Source: Pseudomonadota bacterium (GTDB taxonomy: Bacteria > Pseudomonadota > Alphaproteobacteria > Rhizobiales > Aestuariivirgaceae). Taken from it: a stretch of DNA of 64,000 nucleotides. This document shows, in pieces, positions 35,546 to 44,155 of this stretch (position 1 is its first letter; every line of letters starts with the position of its first letter). The position numbers and the translations under genes are program-made. The DNA lies in NCBI GenBank assembly GCA_020161855.1, contig JAIUNJ010000005.1, positions 1 to 64,000 on the forward strand, given 5' to 3'. The notes under the pieces were generated by a model. That model saw only the letters and a program-made list of their open reading frames with translations. It made no database searches and had not been told where the DNA came from.

Positions 35546-38500
35546 TTACTCGGCGGGTGCAGGCCGCAGAACGCCGCCCTGTGCCGTCGCTTCATGCCGC
35601 ACACGGCGGCCCATCACGGCATAGACGGCCGGGATGACGAAGAGCGTGAGCAGCGTACCGACGGCCATGCCGCCGACGATGACCCAGCCGATCTGCTGGC
35701 GGCTCTCGGCACCCGCCCCGCTTGAGAGCGCCAGCGGCACCGCGCCAAGGATCATGGCGGCGGTGGTCATGAGGATCGGGCGCAGGCGCAGGCTCGCGGC
35801 CTCGATCACAGCGGCGCGGCGGTCCTTGCCCTCTTCCTGGATTTTGTTGGCGAACTCGACAATCAGAATGCCGTGCTTGGTGATGAGGCCGATGAGCGAC
35901 ACAAGGCCGATCTGCGAATAGACATTGAGCGTGGCGCCGGTGAAGTAGAGCGCCCCCAGTGCGCCCGCCATCGAAAGCGGCACCGTGACCATGATCATCA
36001 GGGGATCGCGGAAGCTCTCGAACTGCGCCGACAGCACCAGGTAGATGAAGGCGAGCGCCAGAAGGAAGACGAAGGCGAGATTGGAACTGGCGCTCAGGAA
36101 TTCGCGCGCCTGACCCGTTACATCGGTCACCGTACCGGCGGGGAGGACGTCCTTTGCGGCCGCCTGCACATCGGTGATGGCCTGACCCATGGTATAGCCC
36201 GGCGAGAGATTGGCCTGAATGGTGATGGCGCGCAGCTGGTTGAAGCGCTTGAGATCGCGCGGCGCCACGGACTCCTTGAAGGAAACCACATTGGACAAGG
36301 GCACGATGGTGCCGCTGTTGCTCCGCACATAGATGCGCGAGAACACATCCGGCGAGTTGCGCTCATTGGCGGGCAAGGCCACCGTCACATCATACTGCTC
36401 GGAACCGATCTGGAAGGTCGTGACATTGCGCCCGCCCAGCAGGGTTTCAAGCGTGCGGCCGATCACCGAAATGTCGAGGCCGAGATCGGCGACACGCTCA
36501 CGGTCGATGGAGACCTCCACCTCGGGCTTGTTGAGCCGCAGGTCAGTGTCAAGGTCCGCAAGGCCCGGATTGTCACGCAGCTTGGCCACGAGAGCCTGCG
36601 CCGCCGTATTGAGATCCTCATATGAAGAGGTGGACTGGATCACCAGCTGGAAGGGCTTGCCGAAGCCGCGCACGCCGAGCGAGGCCGGATTGGAGGCTGA
36701 CACCTGTGCACCCGCCACGCGCCGCAGCTTGGGCAGAAGCGATTGTGTCACGTCCTGCTGCTTCACGCTGCGCTCATCCCAGGGCCTGAGCCGCGAGAAG
36801 GCATTGAAGTTCGTCACATCCGACGTGCCGACGATCAGAAGATAGGAGTTGAGTTCAGGCACGGTCGAAAGAATGCCCTCGACCTGCGTGGCATAGCGCT
36901 TGGTATAGTCGAAGCTGGCGCCTTCCGGCGCGGAGCCTGAAATGACGATGGTGCCACGGTCTTCCACCGGCGAAAGCTCGGACTTGAGCTGCGTCAGGAA
37001 CCAGCCACCAAGCACGCCAACGGCCAGCGCCAGTCCCAGCATGAGCCAGCGCAAGGTCACGGCTCCCCCGACCATCCTGCGATAGCCGCTCTCCAAGCCG
37101 TTCAGGGCACCTTCCACCACGCGGGAAAAGACATTCTGCCGCTCCGAATGGCGCAACAGGCGCGAGCACATCATTGGTGTCAGCGTGAGCGCCACGAATC
37201 CGGACACGATCACGGCGCCCGCGAGTGTGACAGCAAATTCGAGGAAGAGCCTGCCTGTGCGGCCGGGCGTGAAGGCAATGGGCGCATAGACGGCAGCCAG
37301 CGTGAGAGTCATGGCGACGACGGCGAAGGCGATTTCGCGCGCACCGCGAATGGCCGCCGCCATGGGCTTCATGCCGTTCTCGATATGACGGTAGATATTC
37401 TCCAGCACCACGATAGCGTCATCGACGACGAGGCCGATGGCGAGCACCATGGCGAGCAGGGTCAGGGTGTTGATGGTGAGGCCACCCGCATACATGATGG
37501 CAAAGGCGGTGATCAGCGACACAGGAATGGTCACGACCGGGATGAGTGCAGCCCGGAAGGAATGCAGGAAAAGGAAGATGATGACGAGCACGAGGCCCAC
37601 CGCCTCGAGGATCGTCTTGAAAACGTTGTTGATCGAACTTTCGATGAAGACGGTCGAGTCATAGCCGATCTCGGCGCTGACGCCCGCCGGCAGTTCGTTG
37701 TTGAGATTGGGCAGAAGCGCCTTCACCTCTTTCGACACGTCGAGGGGATTGGCCACGGCCTGCTTGACGATGCCGATGGAAATTGCCGTCTCACCGTTGA
37801 AGCGGCTCTCGCGGCGCACGTCTGCCGTCGCCAGTTCCACCTTGGCAACGTCACCAAGCTGAACCTGCAATCCGCTTGCAGGCTTGAGCATCACACGTGA
37901 GAATTCCTCGGCGGTTCCAAGCGCCGTCCGGGACAGCACCGTGAACTCGCGGTCCGTGCTTTCGATGCGGCCAGCAGGAATATCGGCGTTCTGGTTGCGG
38001 ATGGCGCTTTCCACATCCTGTACCGTCAGCCCGTAGCCTGCGAGGCGGACAGGATCGAGCCAGATGCGCATGGCATAGCGGCGCTCACCGTTCACCTGTA
38101 CATCGGCAACACCATCGAGATTCTTGAAGCGGTTGACGACAAAGCGGTCGACAAAATCCGTAAGCTCAATGGCATTCATCGTGGTCGAGCGCAGCACCAG
38201 GAAAATGATGGCCTGGGCATCGGCCTCGACCTTGCTGATCGTCGGTTCCTGGATTTCGTCCGGCAGGGCACGGCGCACACGGCTCACCCGGTCGCGCACG
38301 TCGCTGGTGGCGGACTCGATGGCAATGCCGGAGCGGAAATTGATGGTGATGCGGCTTTGCTCGGCGCGCGAGGTGGATTCAATCGTGTCGATGCCTTCGA
38401 TGCCTGCCAGCGCGCCTTCCAGCACCTGGGTCACCTGGCTTTCAATCACTTCAGCGGACGCACCATTATAGGAGGTCGAGACCGAGACCTGCGCTTCATC

Positions 38501-38620
38501 GATGTTGGGATATTCGCGGACTGTCAGGCGCGTGTAGGACATCAGGCCGATGAGCACGAGCACAAGGCTCAGCACCGTGGCGAAGACAGGCCTTCTGATG
38601 CAGATCTCGGGCAGACCCAT
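35546..38620 (-). CDS. RND-family efflux pump, inner-membrane permease
   Basis: A 1024-residue AcrB/MexF-type permease with twelve membrane helices in two repeats and two large periplasmic loops. The start PEICIRRPVFATVLSLVLVL, EYPNIDEAQVSVSTSYNGAS, and the proton-relay helix GLVVDDAIVVLENIYRH with the paired aspartates identify it. It exports drugs, detergents or other hydrophobic compounds with the adaptor encoded 5 bases upstream. No TolC-type outer-membrane gene or TetR-type repressor lies beside it, so it must borrow an outer channel. Stop lies about 115 bases from the LacI gene start. Confidence 0.94.
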   Translation of the reverse strand: MGLPEICIRRPVFATVLSLVLVLIGLMSYTRLTVREYPNIDEAQVSVSTSYNGASAEVIESQVTQVLEGALAGIEGIDTIESTSRAEQSRITINFRSGIAIESATSDVRDRVSRVRRALPDEIQEPTISKVEADAQAIIFLVLRSTTMNAIELTDFVDRFVVNRFKNLDGVADVQVNGERRYAMRIWLDPVRLAGYGLTVQDVESAIRNQNADIPAGRIESTDREFTVLSRTALGTAEEFSRVMLKPASGLQVQLGDVAKVELATADVRRESRFNGETAISIGIVKQAVANPLDVSKEVKALLPNLNNELPAGVSAEIGYDSTVFIESSINNVFKTILEAVGLVLVIIFLFLHSFRAALIPVVTIPVSLITAFAIMYAGGLTINTLTLLAMVLAIGLVVDDAIVVLENIYRHIENGMKPMAAAIRGAREIAFAVVAMTLTLAAVYAPIAFTPGRTGRLFLEFAVTLAGAVIVSGFVALTLTPMMCSRLLRHSERQNVFSRVVEGALNGLESGYRRMVGGAVTLRWLMLGLALAVGVLGGWFLTQLKSELSPVEDRGTIVISGSAPEGASFDYTKRYATQVEGILSTVPELNSYLLIVGTSDVTNFNAFSRLRPWDERSVKQQDVTQSLLPKLRRVAGAQVSASNPASLGVRGFGKPFQLVIQSTSSYEDLNTAAQALVAKLRDNPGLADLDTDLRLNKPEVEVSIDRERVADLGLDISVIGRTLETLLGGRNVTTFQIGSEQYDVTVALPANERNSPDVFSRIYVRSNSGTIVPLSNVVSFKESVAPRDLKRFNQLRAITIQANLSPGYTMGQAITDVQAAAKDVLPAGTVTDVTGQAREFLSASSNLAFVFLLALAFIYLVLSAQFESFRDPLMIMVTVPLSMAGALGALYFTGATLNVYSQIGLVSLIGLITKHGILIVEFANKIQEEGKDRRAAVIEAASLRLRPILMTTAAMILGAVPLALSSGAGAESRQQIGWVIVGGMAVGTLLTLFVIPAVYAVMGRRVRHEATAQGGVLRPAPAE

Positions 38621-38625
38621 GGGCG

Positions 38626-39765
38626 TCAGTCCGCCTGCGCCGGGGGCGGCACCACATCGACCTCGGCGCCGTCCTGGAGCCGGGTATTGCCGGCAACGAC
38701 GACATCCGCGCCTGCCGCAAGTCCGCTGGTGATCTCGACTTCACCGGGCTTGCGCAGGCCGGTCGTGACCGGTGTTGCCTTGGCCTTGCCGTCCACCACC
38801 ACAAAGACCAGCGCATTGTCGCCACGCTGGAGGATTGCCGCCTCAGGCACAATGATCGACTCGCGCGGCTCGCCCTTCACCGTGACGCGGACGAGAAGGC
38901 CCGGCCGCAGCAGCAGCTTGGCATTGTCCATTTCGGCCCTCACCTTGAGCGCACGGCCTGCGACATCGACCGACGGCTCGACACCGGTGATCAGTGCTCC
39001 GAAGACCTGTCCGGGCAGCGCGTCGGCGGCCACATCGACCTGCTGGCCGACGCGCACATGGCGCAACTGGAGCTCGGGCACGGAGAAGCTGACATAAAGC
39101 CGGTCGACCTTCTCGAGCTGCACAAGGGCGGTGCCCGGGGTCACATAGGCACCGAGCGACACCGCGCGGAAGCCGAGCGTGCCGGAGAAGGGCACGAGAA
39201 TATCGAGCTTGCGCAATTGCACTTCAGCCACCTCCAGCGCCGACTTGGCGGCGCTGAGTTCGGCAGAGGCCGCATCAAATGTCGCCTGCGCCACATTGCG
39301 GCTGCGCAGGAGCGTCTGGTTGCGATTGAAATTCGACTGGGCGAGTTCGAGGCGCGCCTTGGCATCCTCAACCGCAGCACCGGCAATATCCTTGTCGAGG
39401 CGGAACAGAATCTGCCCCTGCTCGACCCGCGCCCCATCCTCGAAATTGATCTCGGCGATACGGCCGCTTGTTTCCGGTGCTATGGCCACGGTCTCGCGTG
39501 GCAGCAGGGTGCCGATGGCCAGCACGTCCTCGCGCAGCGTCGTGGCTTGCGCCTTGGCGACCTCGACAGGTGACTTGCCGCGGCTGCCGCCTGCAGCGCG
39601 CGCCGGCTGACCAGCTGCAGCAGGTGCCGCCGGTTTCTCCGCCGCAAGGCCCGTGGACTGGGTGATCTTCTCGACCGCCATCGAAACGGCCGGCATGTCG
39701 CGCAGGAAAAATCCTGCCACCACGATCGCCACCAGCACCAGACCCGTCAGAATTGCCTTCTTCAT
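38626..39765 (-). CDS. RND efflux pump periplasmic adaptor (HlyD/MexE-type)
   Basis: A 379-residue membrane fusion protein. One N-terminal helix (AILTGLVLVAIVVAGFFL) anchors it; an Ala/Pro-rich linker is followed by the lipoyl-like half (INFEDGARVEQGQILFRLD), a helical hairpin (ARLELAQSNFNRNQTLL ... ELSAAKSALEVAEVQLRKL), the second lipoyl half (VPFSGTLGFRAVSLGAYVTPG) and beta-barrel domain (VTVKGEPRESIIVPEAAIL). It joins the RND permease to an outer-membrane channel. The ATG at 39765 has GGGTGG before it. First gene of a two-gene operon. Confidence 0.93.
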   Translation of the reverse strand: MKKAILTGLVLVAIVVAGFFLRDMPAVSMAVEKITQSTGLAAEKPAAPAAAGQPARAAGGSRGKSPVEVAKAQATTLREDVLAIGTLLPRETVAIAPETSGRIAEINFEDGARVEQGQILFRLDKDIAGAAVEDAKARLELAQSNFNRNQTLLRSRNVAQATFDAASAELSAAKSALEVAEVQLRKLDILVPFSGTLGFRAVSLGAYVTPGTALVQLEKVDRLYVSFSVPELQLRHVRVGQQVDVAADALPGQVFGALITGVEPSVDVAGRALKVRAEMDNAKLLLRPGLLVRVTVKGEPRESIIVPEAAILQRGDNALVFVVVDGKAKATPVTTGLRKPGEVEITSGLAAGADVVVAGNTRLQDGAEVDVVPPPAQAD

Positions 39766-40181
39766 TCCCTGCCACCCGGAAGACCTGCCGATTCCCGGCA
39801 AAGATCCTGTCTAACACGCTTCTCGCCCGGCCTCGTTTTCACAAACCCGTATGACGGTTCTTTTGCACCGCAGCGCCACCTGACACACCTTACAAGACGT
39901 ACAGGGCAGCCCACGATCTATTCAGGACGGAGCAAAGCAGCTTTTCCGTCGCCCTGCGCAGCGAAATCCTGCCTCTCCATGATTTGCCGCAGAATTGGGC
40001 AAAGATCGGGCATTATGTGCTTGTCCGTTGCTTTCCGTCCGTGGCCACGGCAGCGTGAAGGCAGCGCCGGGCGGGCATGACCGCGTTCGCGGACACAGGC
40101 CGCCCGCCCGCGCATCACAACCATGGCCCACGACCGGGAACATCAGGGTCATGCAATCGTCAACGTGGAAAGGGGAACTCC
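39766..40181. other. Divergent intergenic region, efflux operon and membrane protein
   Basis: 416 bases between the starts of the efflux adaptor (minus) and a small membrane protein (plus). No open frame with a ribosome site, no strong palindrome and no terminator stood out. It must hold both promoters. Confidence 0.45.
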
Positions 40182-40658
40182 ATGGATACGCAGACTGTAC
40201 TTCTCGTGCATGTGGCCGTCAGCTTCATTGCACTTCCGCTCGGGCTGGTGGCGGTCGGTGCCTATTTCTCGCCGACACCTGCTTACTGGACGCGATGGTT
40301 TCTGGCCGGAGCCATCGCCACTGTCGTGACCGGCTTTCTGTTTCCGATCACGTCGCTCACACCGGCGACAGCCGTCGGCATCGTGGCAAGCCTCGTGCTG
40401 CTGGCGATGGCGGCAATCCACTACGGCCTCGGAGCCAGGGGTATCTGGAAGCAGATCTATGCCATTGGCATGGTCATCAACGCCTACTTCCTCGCCTTTG
40501 TGCTGATCGCGCAGTCGTTCCTGAAGGTGCCGCCGCTGAAGGCCATCGCACCAACGGGAACTGAATTGCCGTTTGTGATTGCCCAGGTGATTCTGTTGGC
40601 CGCCTTTGTCTGGCTCGGCCTCAGGACCTGGAGGCAGGCCGGCAAGAGCACGATCTGA
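40182..40658 (+). CDS. Small integral membrane protein, unrecognised
   Basis: A 158-residue protein with four strong hydrophobic segments (VLLVHVAVSFIALPLGLVAV, FLAGAIATVVTGFLFPI, AVGIVASLVLLAMAAIHYGL, VIAQVILLAAFVWLGLRTW and a further AYFLAFVLIAQSFL). Two histidines (in LLVHVAV and AAIHYG) sit within or next to helices, a pattern seen in haem- or quinone-handling membrane proteins, but no known family is certain. AGGGG stands seven bases before the ATG. A strong terminator follows, so it is likely a single-gene unit. Confidence 0.75.
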   Translation: MDTQTVLLVHVAVSFIALPLGLVAVGAYFSPTPAYWTRWFLAGAIATVVTGFLFPITSLTPATAVGIVASLVLLAMAAIHYGLGARGIWKQIYAIGMVINAYFLAFVLIAQSFLKVPPLKAIAPTGTELPFVIAQVILLAAFVWLGLRTWRQAGKSTI

Positions 40659-40682
40659 AAACACGCGACTGAAACAGCATGA

Positions 40683-40719
40683 CGACCCTATCCTATTGGA
40701 TAGGGTCGCTTTCGTTTTT
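40683..40719 (+). terminator. Rho-independent terminator
   Basis: A perfect 11-bp stem CGACCCTATCC/GGATAGGGTCG with loop TATT (40683-40708) is followed by CTTTCGTTTTT. It ends the membrane protein transcript 25 bases after its stop. Confidence 0.93.
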
Positions 40720-40885
40720 CGTCTGACCACCATTTCATTTGCGCATGGCACGGCCAAATCAGGCCGGATTCCTCGGGTTTTCACGCGCATCTCTGTTGAC
40801 GGGTCTTCACGGTTTGATACGCCTTACACATCAGGCCGCGTGGCTGGGTGTGGCGTCGTGCGTGAATAGGGAATGTGGGTGGCCA

Positions 40886-41908
40886 ATGAAAAAAATACTG
40901 CTCTTCACGATCGCGTCGCTGCTGGTGCCGATGGCCAATGCCGCGGCCGCCGATGTTGATCTGCCTCCAAGCTGGTCGGGCTTCTACGCCGGCCTGCATG
41001 CCGGCTATGGCGCCGGCAAGAGCGACATGGTGATTCCGGGTGCGGGCAACACGCTATCGTCGGTCTGCCGGACCAATTCCTTTGGCGATATCCCACTGAT
41101 AGCTCCACCAAGCGGCAGCGTGTTCGACTCAGCCATCGCCTATGAAAGCTACTCTCCGGCTGTTGCCTCTATTCTGGGGCTGACCGAGACGTCGCCGGGT
41201 TCAACCATCTATACGCCGACGACCCAGACGGCCTTTGATTTCCGGAATTATCCGGGTGGCATGGTCGCGGATGACGAATGTATTTTCCACACCGCCTACG
41301 CCCTCTACGACAACAACTACTATGGTGGGCGTCAGGCAAGCGGTCCGGCATTTGGTCCCCTTCCCGCCGACTTCAGTCCTAGCGACTCGGCCGGCACCAT
41401 CATCACTACGGTGACGCCGGGCGCGGGCGATGAGAATGTGACGGCTGATCTCTCCGGCCTTCTCGGCGGTATTCAGGTCGGCTGGAACCACATGGCCGGA
41501 AACAACATTGTCTTCGGCTTTGAAGCGGACCTGGCACTTTCGTCGGTCGGCGGCGACGATGACATCGGCGCCGGCAAGGCCGAAACCGACATCAACTGGC
41601 TGAGCTCTTTCCGTGGCCGCCTCGGTGTCGCGAAGGACCGCTGGCTGATCTACGCAACCGGTGGTCCGGCCATCGCCGGCACCAAGCTCACCTATGACGA
41701 CGGCATGAACAGCGAGACCGACTTCGGCACGGCCTTTGGCTGGACCGCGGGCGGTGGTGCCGAAATGAGCCTCAGCGACGACCTGACGCTCAAGGCCGAA
41801 TACAAGTTCTTCGACTTCGGCAAAGTGAGCTACGACATCAATGGCGGTAAGGCGAAGGCCGACATCTCGCTGAACACCTTCGTCGTCGGCATCAACAAGC
41901 GCTTCTGA
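40886..41908 (+). CDS. Outer-membrane beta-barrel protein (Omp25/Omp31-like)
   Basis: A 340-residue surface protein. Signal peptide MKKILLFTIASLLVPMANAAAA leads to the first strand WSGFYAGLHAGYGAGKSD, and the protein closes with the strand pairs typical of the OmpA-like beta-barrel of Brucella and Rhizobium (KAEYKFFDFGKVSY ... ISLNTFVVGINKRF, ending in F). Between strand one and the next clear one (LLGGIQVGWNHMAGNNIVFG) is an insert of about 130 residues with two cysteines (SVCRTN, DDECIF) that may form a disulfide in an external loop. GGTGG precedes the ATG. Function may be structural, adhesive or porin-like. Confidence 0.85.
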   Translation: MKKILLFTIASLLVPMANAAAADVDLPPSWSGFYAGLHAGYGAGKSDMVIPGAGNTLSSVCRTNSFGDIPLIAPPSGSVFDSAIAYESYSPAVASILGLTETSPGSTIYTPTTQTAFDFRNYPGGMVADDECIFHTAYALYDNNYYGGRQASGPAFGPLPADFSPSDSAGTIITTVTPGAGDENVTADLSGLLGGIQVGWNHMAGNNIVFGFEADLALSSVGGDDDIGAGKAETDINWLSSFRGRLGVAKDRWLIYATGGPAIAGTKLTYDDGMNSETDFGTAFGWTAGGGAEMSLSDDLTLKAEYKFFDFGKVSYDINGGKAKADISLNTFVVGINKRF

Positions 41909-41926
41909 GCCGCTGCGGGCGCTCCC

Positions 41927-42655
41927 TCAGCGCCAGCCCAGCCCCGGCGCCACATGCTTGAGGATCGCCTCGATCACATGGGCATTGTAGGTGACGCCAA
42001 GCTGGTTCGGCACGGTGAGCAGCAGCGTATCGGCTTCGGCGATGGCCTCGTCCTCCTTCAGCTGCGCGATCAGGACGTCGGGCTCGGCGGCATAGCCACG
42101 GCCGAAAACGGCGCGCGTGTTGGCCTCGATGAAGCCGAATTGATCGCTGCTGTCGCCACTGCCGCCAAAATACATGCGATCCTGATCGTTCATCAGTGCA
42201 AAAATGCTGCGGCTCACCGACACGCGCGGCGTGCGGGCATGGCCCGCCTCCTTCCAGGCCTGCCGGTAGGCACGGATCTGTTCGGCCTGCTGGACATGAA
42301 AGGGCTTGCCGCCCTCATCGAATTTCAGCGTCGAGCTCTGCAGGTTCATGCCCAGTTTCGCGGCCCAGATGGCGGTGGCATTGGTAGCAGCCCCCCACCA
42401 GATGCGGTCGCGCAGGCCTTCGGAGAGCGGCTCCAGGCGCAGCAGGCCCGGCGGATTGGGGAACATGGGGCTCGGATTGGGTTGCGCGAAGCCCCTGCCC
42501 TTTGACACCTCGAGGAAAATCTCGGCGTTGCGCCGGGCCATGTCGGCCTCGCTCTCGCCGTCGGCGGGCTGATAGCCGAAATAGCGCCAGCCATCGATCA
42601 CCTGTTCCGGCGAGCCGCGGCTGATGCCGAGCTGCAGGCGCCCGCGCGTCGGAGA
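41927..42655 (-). pseudogene. Truncated luciferase-like flavin monooxygenase (LLM class), 5' part missing
   Basis: The C-terminal two thirds of an LLM-class flavin-dependent oxidoreductase: GRLQLGISRGSPEQV, WWGAATNATAIWAAKLGMNL, TPRVSVSRSIFALM and the closing HVIEAILKHVAPGLG. The family is usually near 340 residues; roughly the first 110, including the start and the flavin-barrel strands 1-4, are missing. Upstream of about 42645 the frame continues in sequence without family likeness and then stops at about 42740. A GTG at 42601 could restart translation but would lack much of the barrel. The break coincides with the left edge of the methyltransferase island, so the island's arrival or a later deletion removed the gene's front. 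Confidence 0.75.
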
Positions 42656-42743
42656 AGTCCGTCCGGTGGTACTCCCACCAGATGCACAAGGCCAGCATCG
42701 AGGGGACAGGGAGGTGGAAGGGAGCGTAGTCGCCGCAGGTCAT
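42655..42743 (-). pseudogene. 5' remnant of a gene coupled to the methyltransferase
   Basis: Its ATG (42743) overlaps the methyltransferase stop as ATGA, the usual sign of translational coupling. The frame begins MTCGDYAPFHLPVPSMLALC and continues to about TDFSD, where it meets the monooxygenase remnant read in the wrong frame; it then runs to a stop at 42315 as a shadow of that gene. About 30 codons of the original gene are left. I do not recognise the family. It suggests that the island once had a fifth gene. Confidence 0.5.
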
Positions 42744-43972
42744 GCCGCCAGCTTGAGCAGCTTGTTGCTGGAGCCGTAACGACGGATATGGACGAGGACT
42801 GCCAGCCCAATCGCTTGCGCCACCTGGACCGGCACAGCGTTACCGACTTGCGTGTACTGTTTGCTTAAGTGCTCCCCGGCAAACCTGAACGAGTCCGGGA
42901 AACCTTGGAGACGTGCTGCTTCTCGCACCGAAATGGTCCTGTCCTGGGTGGGGTGGACGTAGGCACCCCAGTGAGGATCACACTTCGTCAGGATTGTGGA
43001 TGCGAAGCCGCCCTTAGCAAGCCTGCCATAGCGCTTGGTGTGGTCCTGCAGGCGCGCCCTCTTCATGCCTGCGGGAAGAAGCTCGCGAGGCACGTCCCGC
43101 CAGTTTCCGCCCTCTGGAACATGGACGATACGGTTCAGGTTCACATCGGTCAGCCGGTGGCAGACATGATTGTAGAGGCCAGCGGCCCCCCGCCTCGCAT
43201 CGCGCTGGTAGATGGTCGACGGCTGCCCGTGCGGCCATTCCGCCGAGTGACTCCCACCCCCGTTCTGGAGTTCGGGGAGATCACCGATTGCTTGCCAGAC
43301 CGTAACGGGCCGGCGGGTCGCTCCCGGCGGCCTCTCCTTCGGCCCTCCGAATTGCGCAAGTGCCGGGCCCCAATGAGTCGGGCTTGGGATTAACTCTGCC
43401 GCGGGGCCGATACGGCTGGCCAAGACGAAGACTCGCCTGCGGAGCTGTGGTGTGCCGAACTCCTCAGCAGAAAGACGCACGACAGTGGCGCCAAAGCCGA
43501 GATCTCGCAGGCGCACCAGTATCTCTTCGATGACTCGACCGCCGTCGATAGACATAATGCCAGGCACGTTCTCCATCATGATCGTCTTCGGGTTTAGGCC
43601 CCCGACCAAAGCCAGATAGTGCTCGAACAACCGCGCACGCTCGTCGACAGCCGATCGGTGGTGGTTGTTGTGGCTGAAGGACTGGCAGGGCGGACCGCCC
43701 ACGAGACAGTCGAGGTCGCCCTTATCAAGGCGGCAATCCGCGAGGAGCTCCTTGGCGGATAGCTTGGACACCGGCCCCTCGAAGAATGACGCCTCCGGGA
43801 AGTTGAGCCGGAAAGTCGCAGCCGCGTCCGCATCGGTATCGTTTCCCGCTACGACACCCCATCCCGCCGATCGGAAGCCGACAGCTAGGCCACCTGCGCC
43901 AGCAAACAGGTCTATGCAGCGGTGCTCGACCGCCTTCCACGTCCTCCGCACTGTGTAGTTGATTTCGTTCAC
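42740..43972 (-). CDS. DNA (cytosine-5-)-methyltransferase
   Basis: A 410-residue C5 methyltransferase. Motif I is DLFAGAGGL (residues 21-29), motif IV VGGPPCQSFS with the catalytic Cys96, motif VI MENVPG (133-138), motif VIII QLRRRVFVLA (176 on), and motif X QVGNAVP near residue 377. The region at about 230-340 is the target-recognition part; the target cannot be read from it. It could protect host DNA for a restriction system or set an epigenetic mark; a vsr gene across the control region fits, because Vsr repairs the T:G mismatches that arise when 5-methylcytosine deaminates. GTG start at 43972 with a weak AAGGC ahead; no ATG is available. Divergent from the ParB-like gene, 183 bases apart. 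Confidence 0.95.
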   Translation of the reverse strand: MNEINYTVRRTWKAVEHRCIDLFAGAGGLAVGFRSAGWGVVAGNDTDADAAATFRLNFPEASFFEGPVSKLSAKELLADCRLDKGDLDCLVGGPPCQSFSHNNHHRSAVDERARLFEHYLALVGGLNPKTIMMENVPGIMSIDGGRVIEEILVRLRDLGFGATVVRLSAEEFGTPQLRRRVFVLASRIGPAAELIPSPTHWGPALAQFGGPKERPPGATRRPVTVWQAIGDLPELQNGGGSHSAEWPHGQPSTIYQRDARRGAAGLYNHVCHRLTDVNLNRIVHVPEGGNWRDVPRELLPAGMKRARLQDHTKRYGRLAKGGFASTILTKCDPHWGAYVHPTQDRTISVREAARLQGFPDSFRFAGEHLSKQYTQVGNAVPVQVAQAIGLAVLVHIRRYGSSNKLLKLAA

Positions 43973-44028
43973 CTTGCTTGCCTTCGACTGCCCGCAAACC
44001 CCTGAGAATCAAAAGTTTTCCGAGCATA

Positions 44029-44057
44029 CACCATGCGAGACAGATGGTGAACATCTG
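44029..44057. promoter_or_regulatory. Overlapping dyads in the divergent control region
   Basis: CACCAT/ATGGTG (44029-44034 and 44044-44049) and CAGATG/CATCTG (44041-44046 and 44052-44057) are two perfect 6-bp inverted repeats that overlap. They lie 57-85 bases ahead of the methyltransferase start and just before the putative plus-strand promoter. They could be an operator for shared control, or alternative RNA hairpins. Confidence 0.45.
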
Positions 44058-44086
44058 GTTAACGCACAAGACCAAGCGCGCCCATC

Positions 44087-44115
44087 TTGACATCTTTCCT
44101 GTCTGCCTCCATCTT
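44087..44115 (+). promoter_or_regulatory. Candidate sigma-70 promoter of the ParB-SNF2-vsr operon
   Basis: TTGACA at 44087-44092 is a perfect -35 hexamer; 17 bases later CATCTT (44110-44115) is a weak -10. The ribosome site AAGGAG follows at 44143-44148. Confidence 0.4.
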
Positions 44116-44155
44116 GCACGGACTTGCCTTAGCAAGTTTAGCAAGGAGATTGGTG

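Noticed and set aside
42598-42810. 70-codon minus-strand frame spanning the island edge
   Set aside because: It crosses from the methyltransferase end into the monooxygenase remnant in a frame that matches neither gene.
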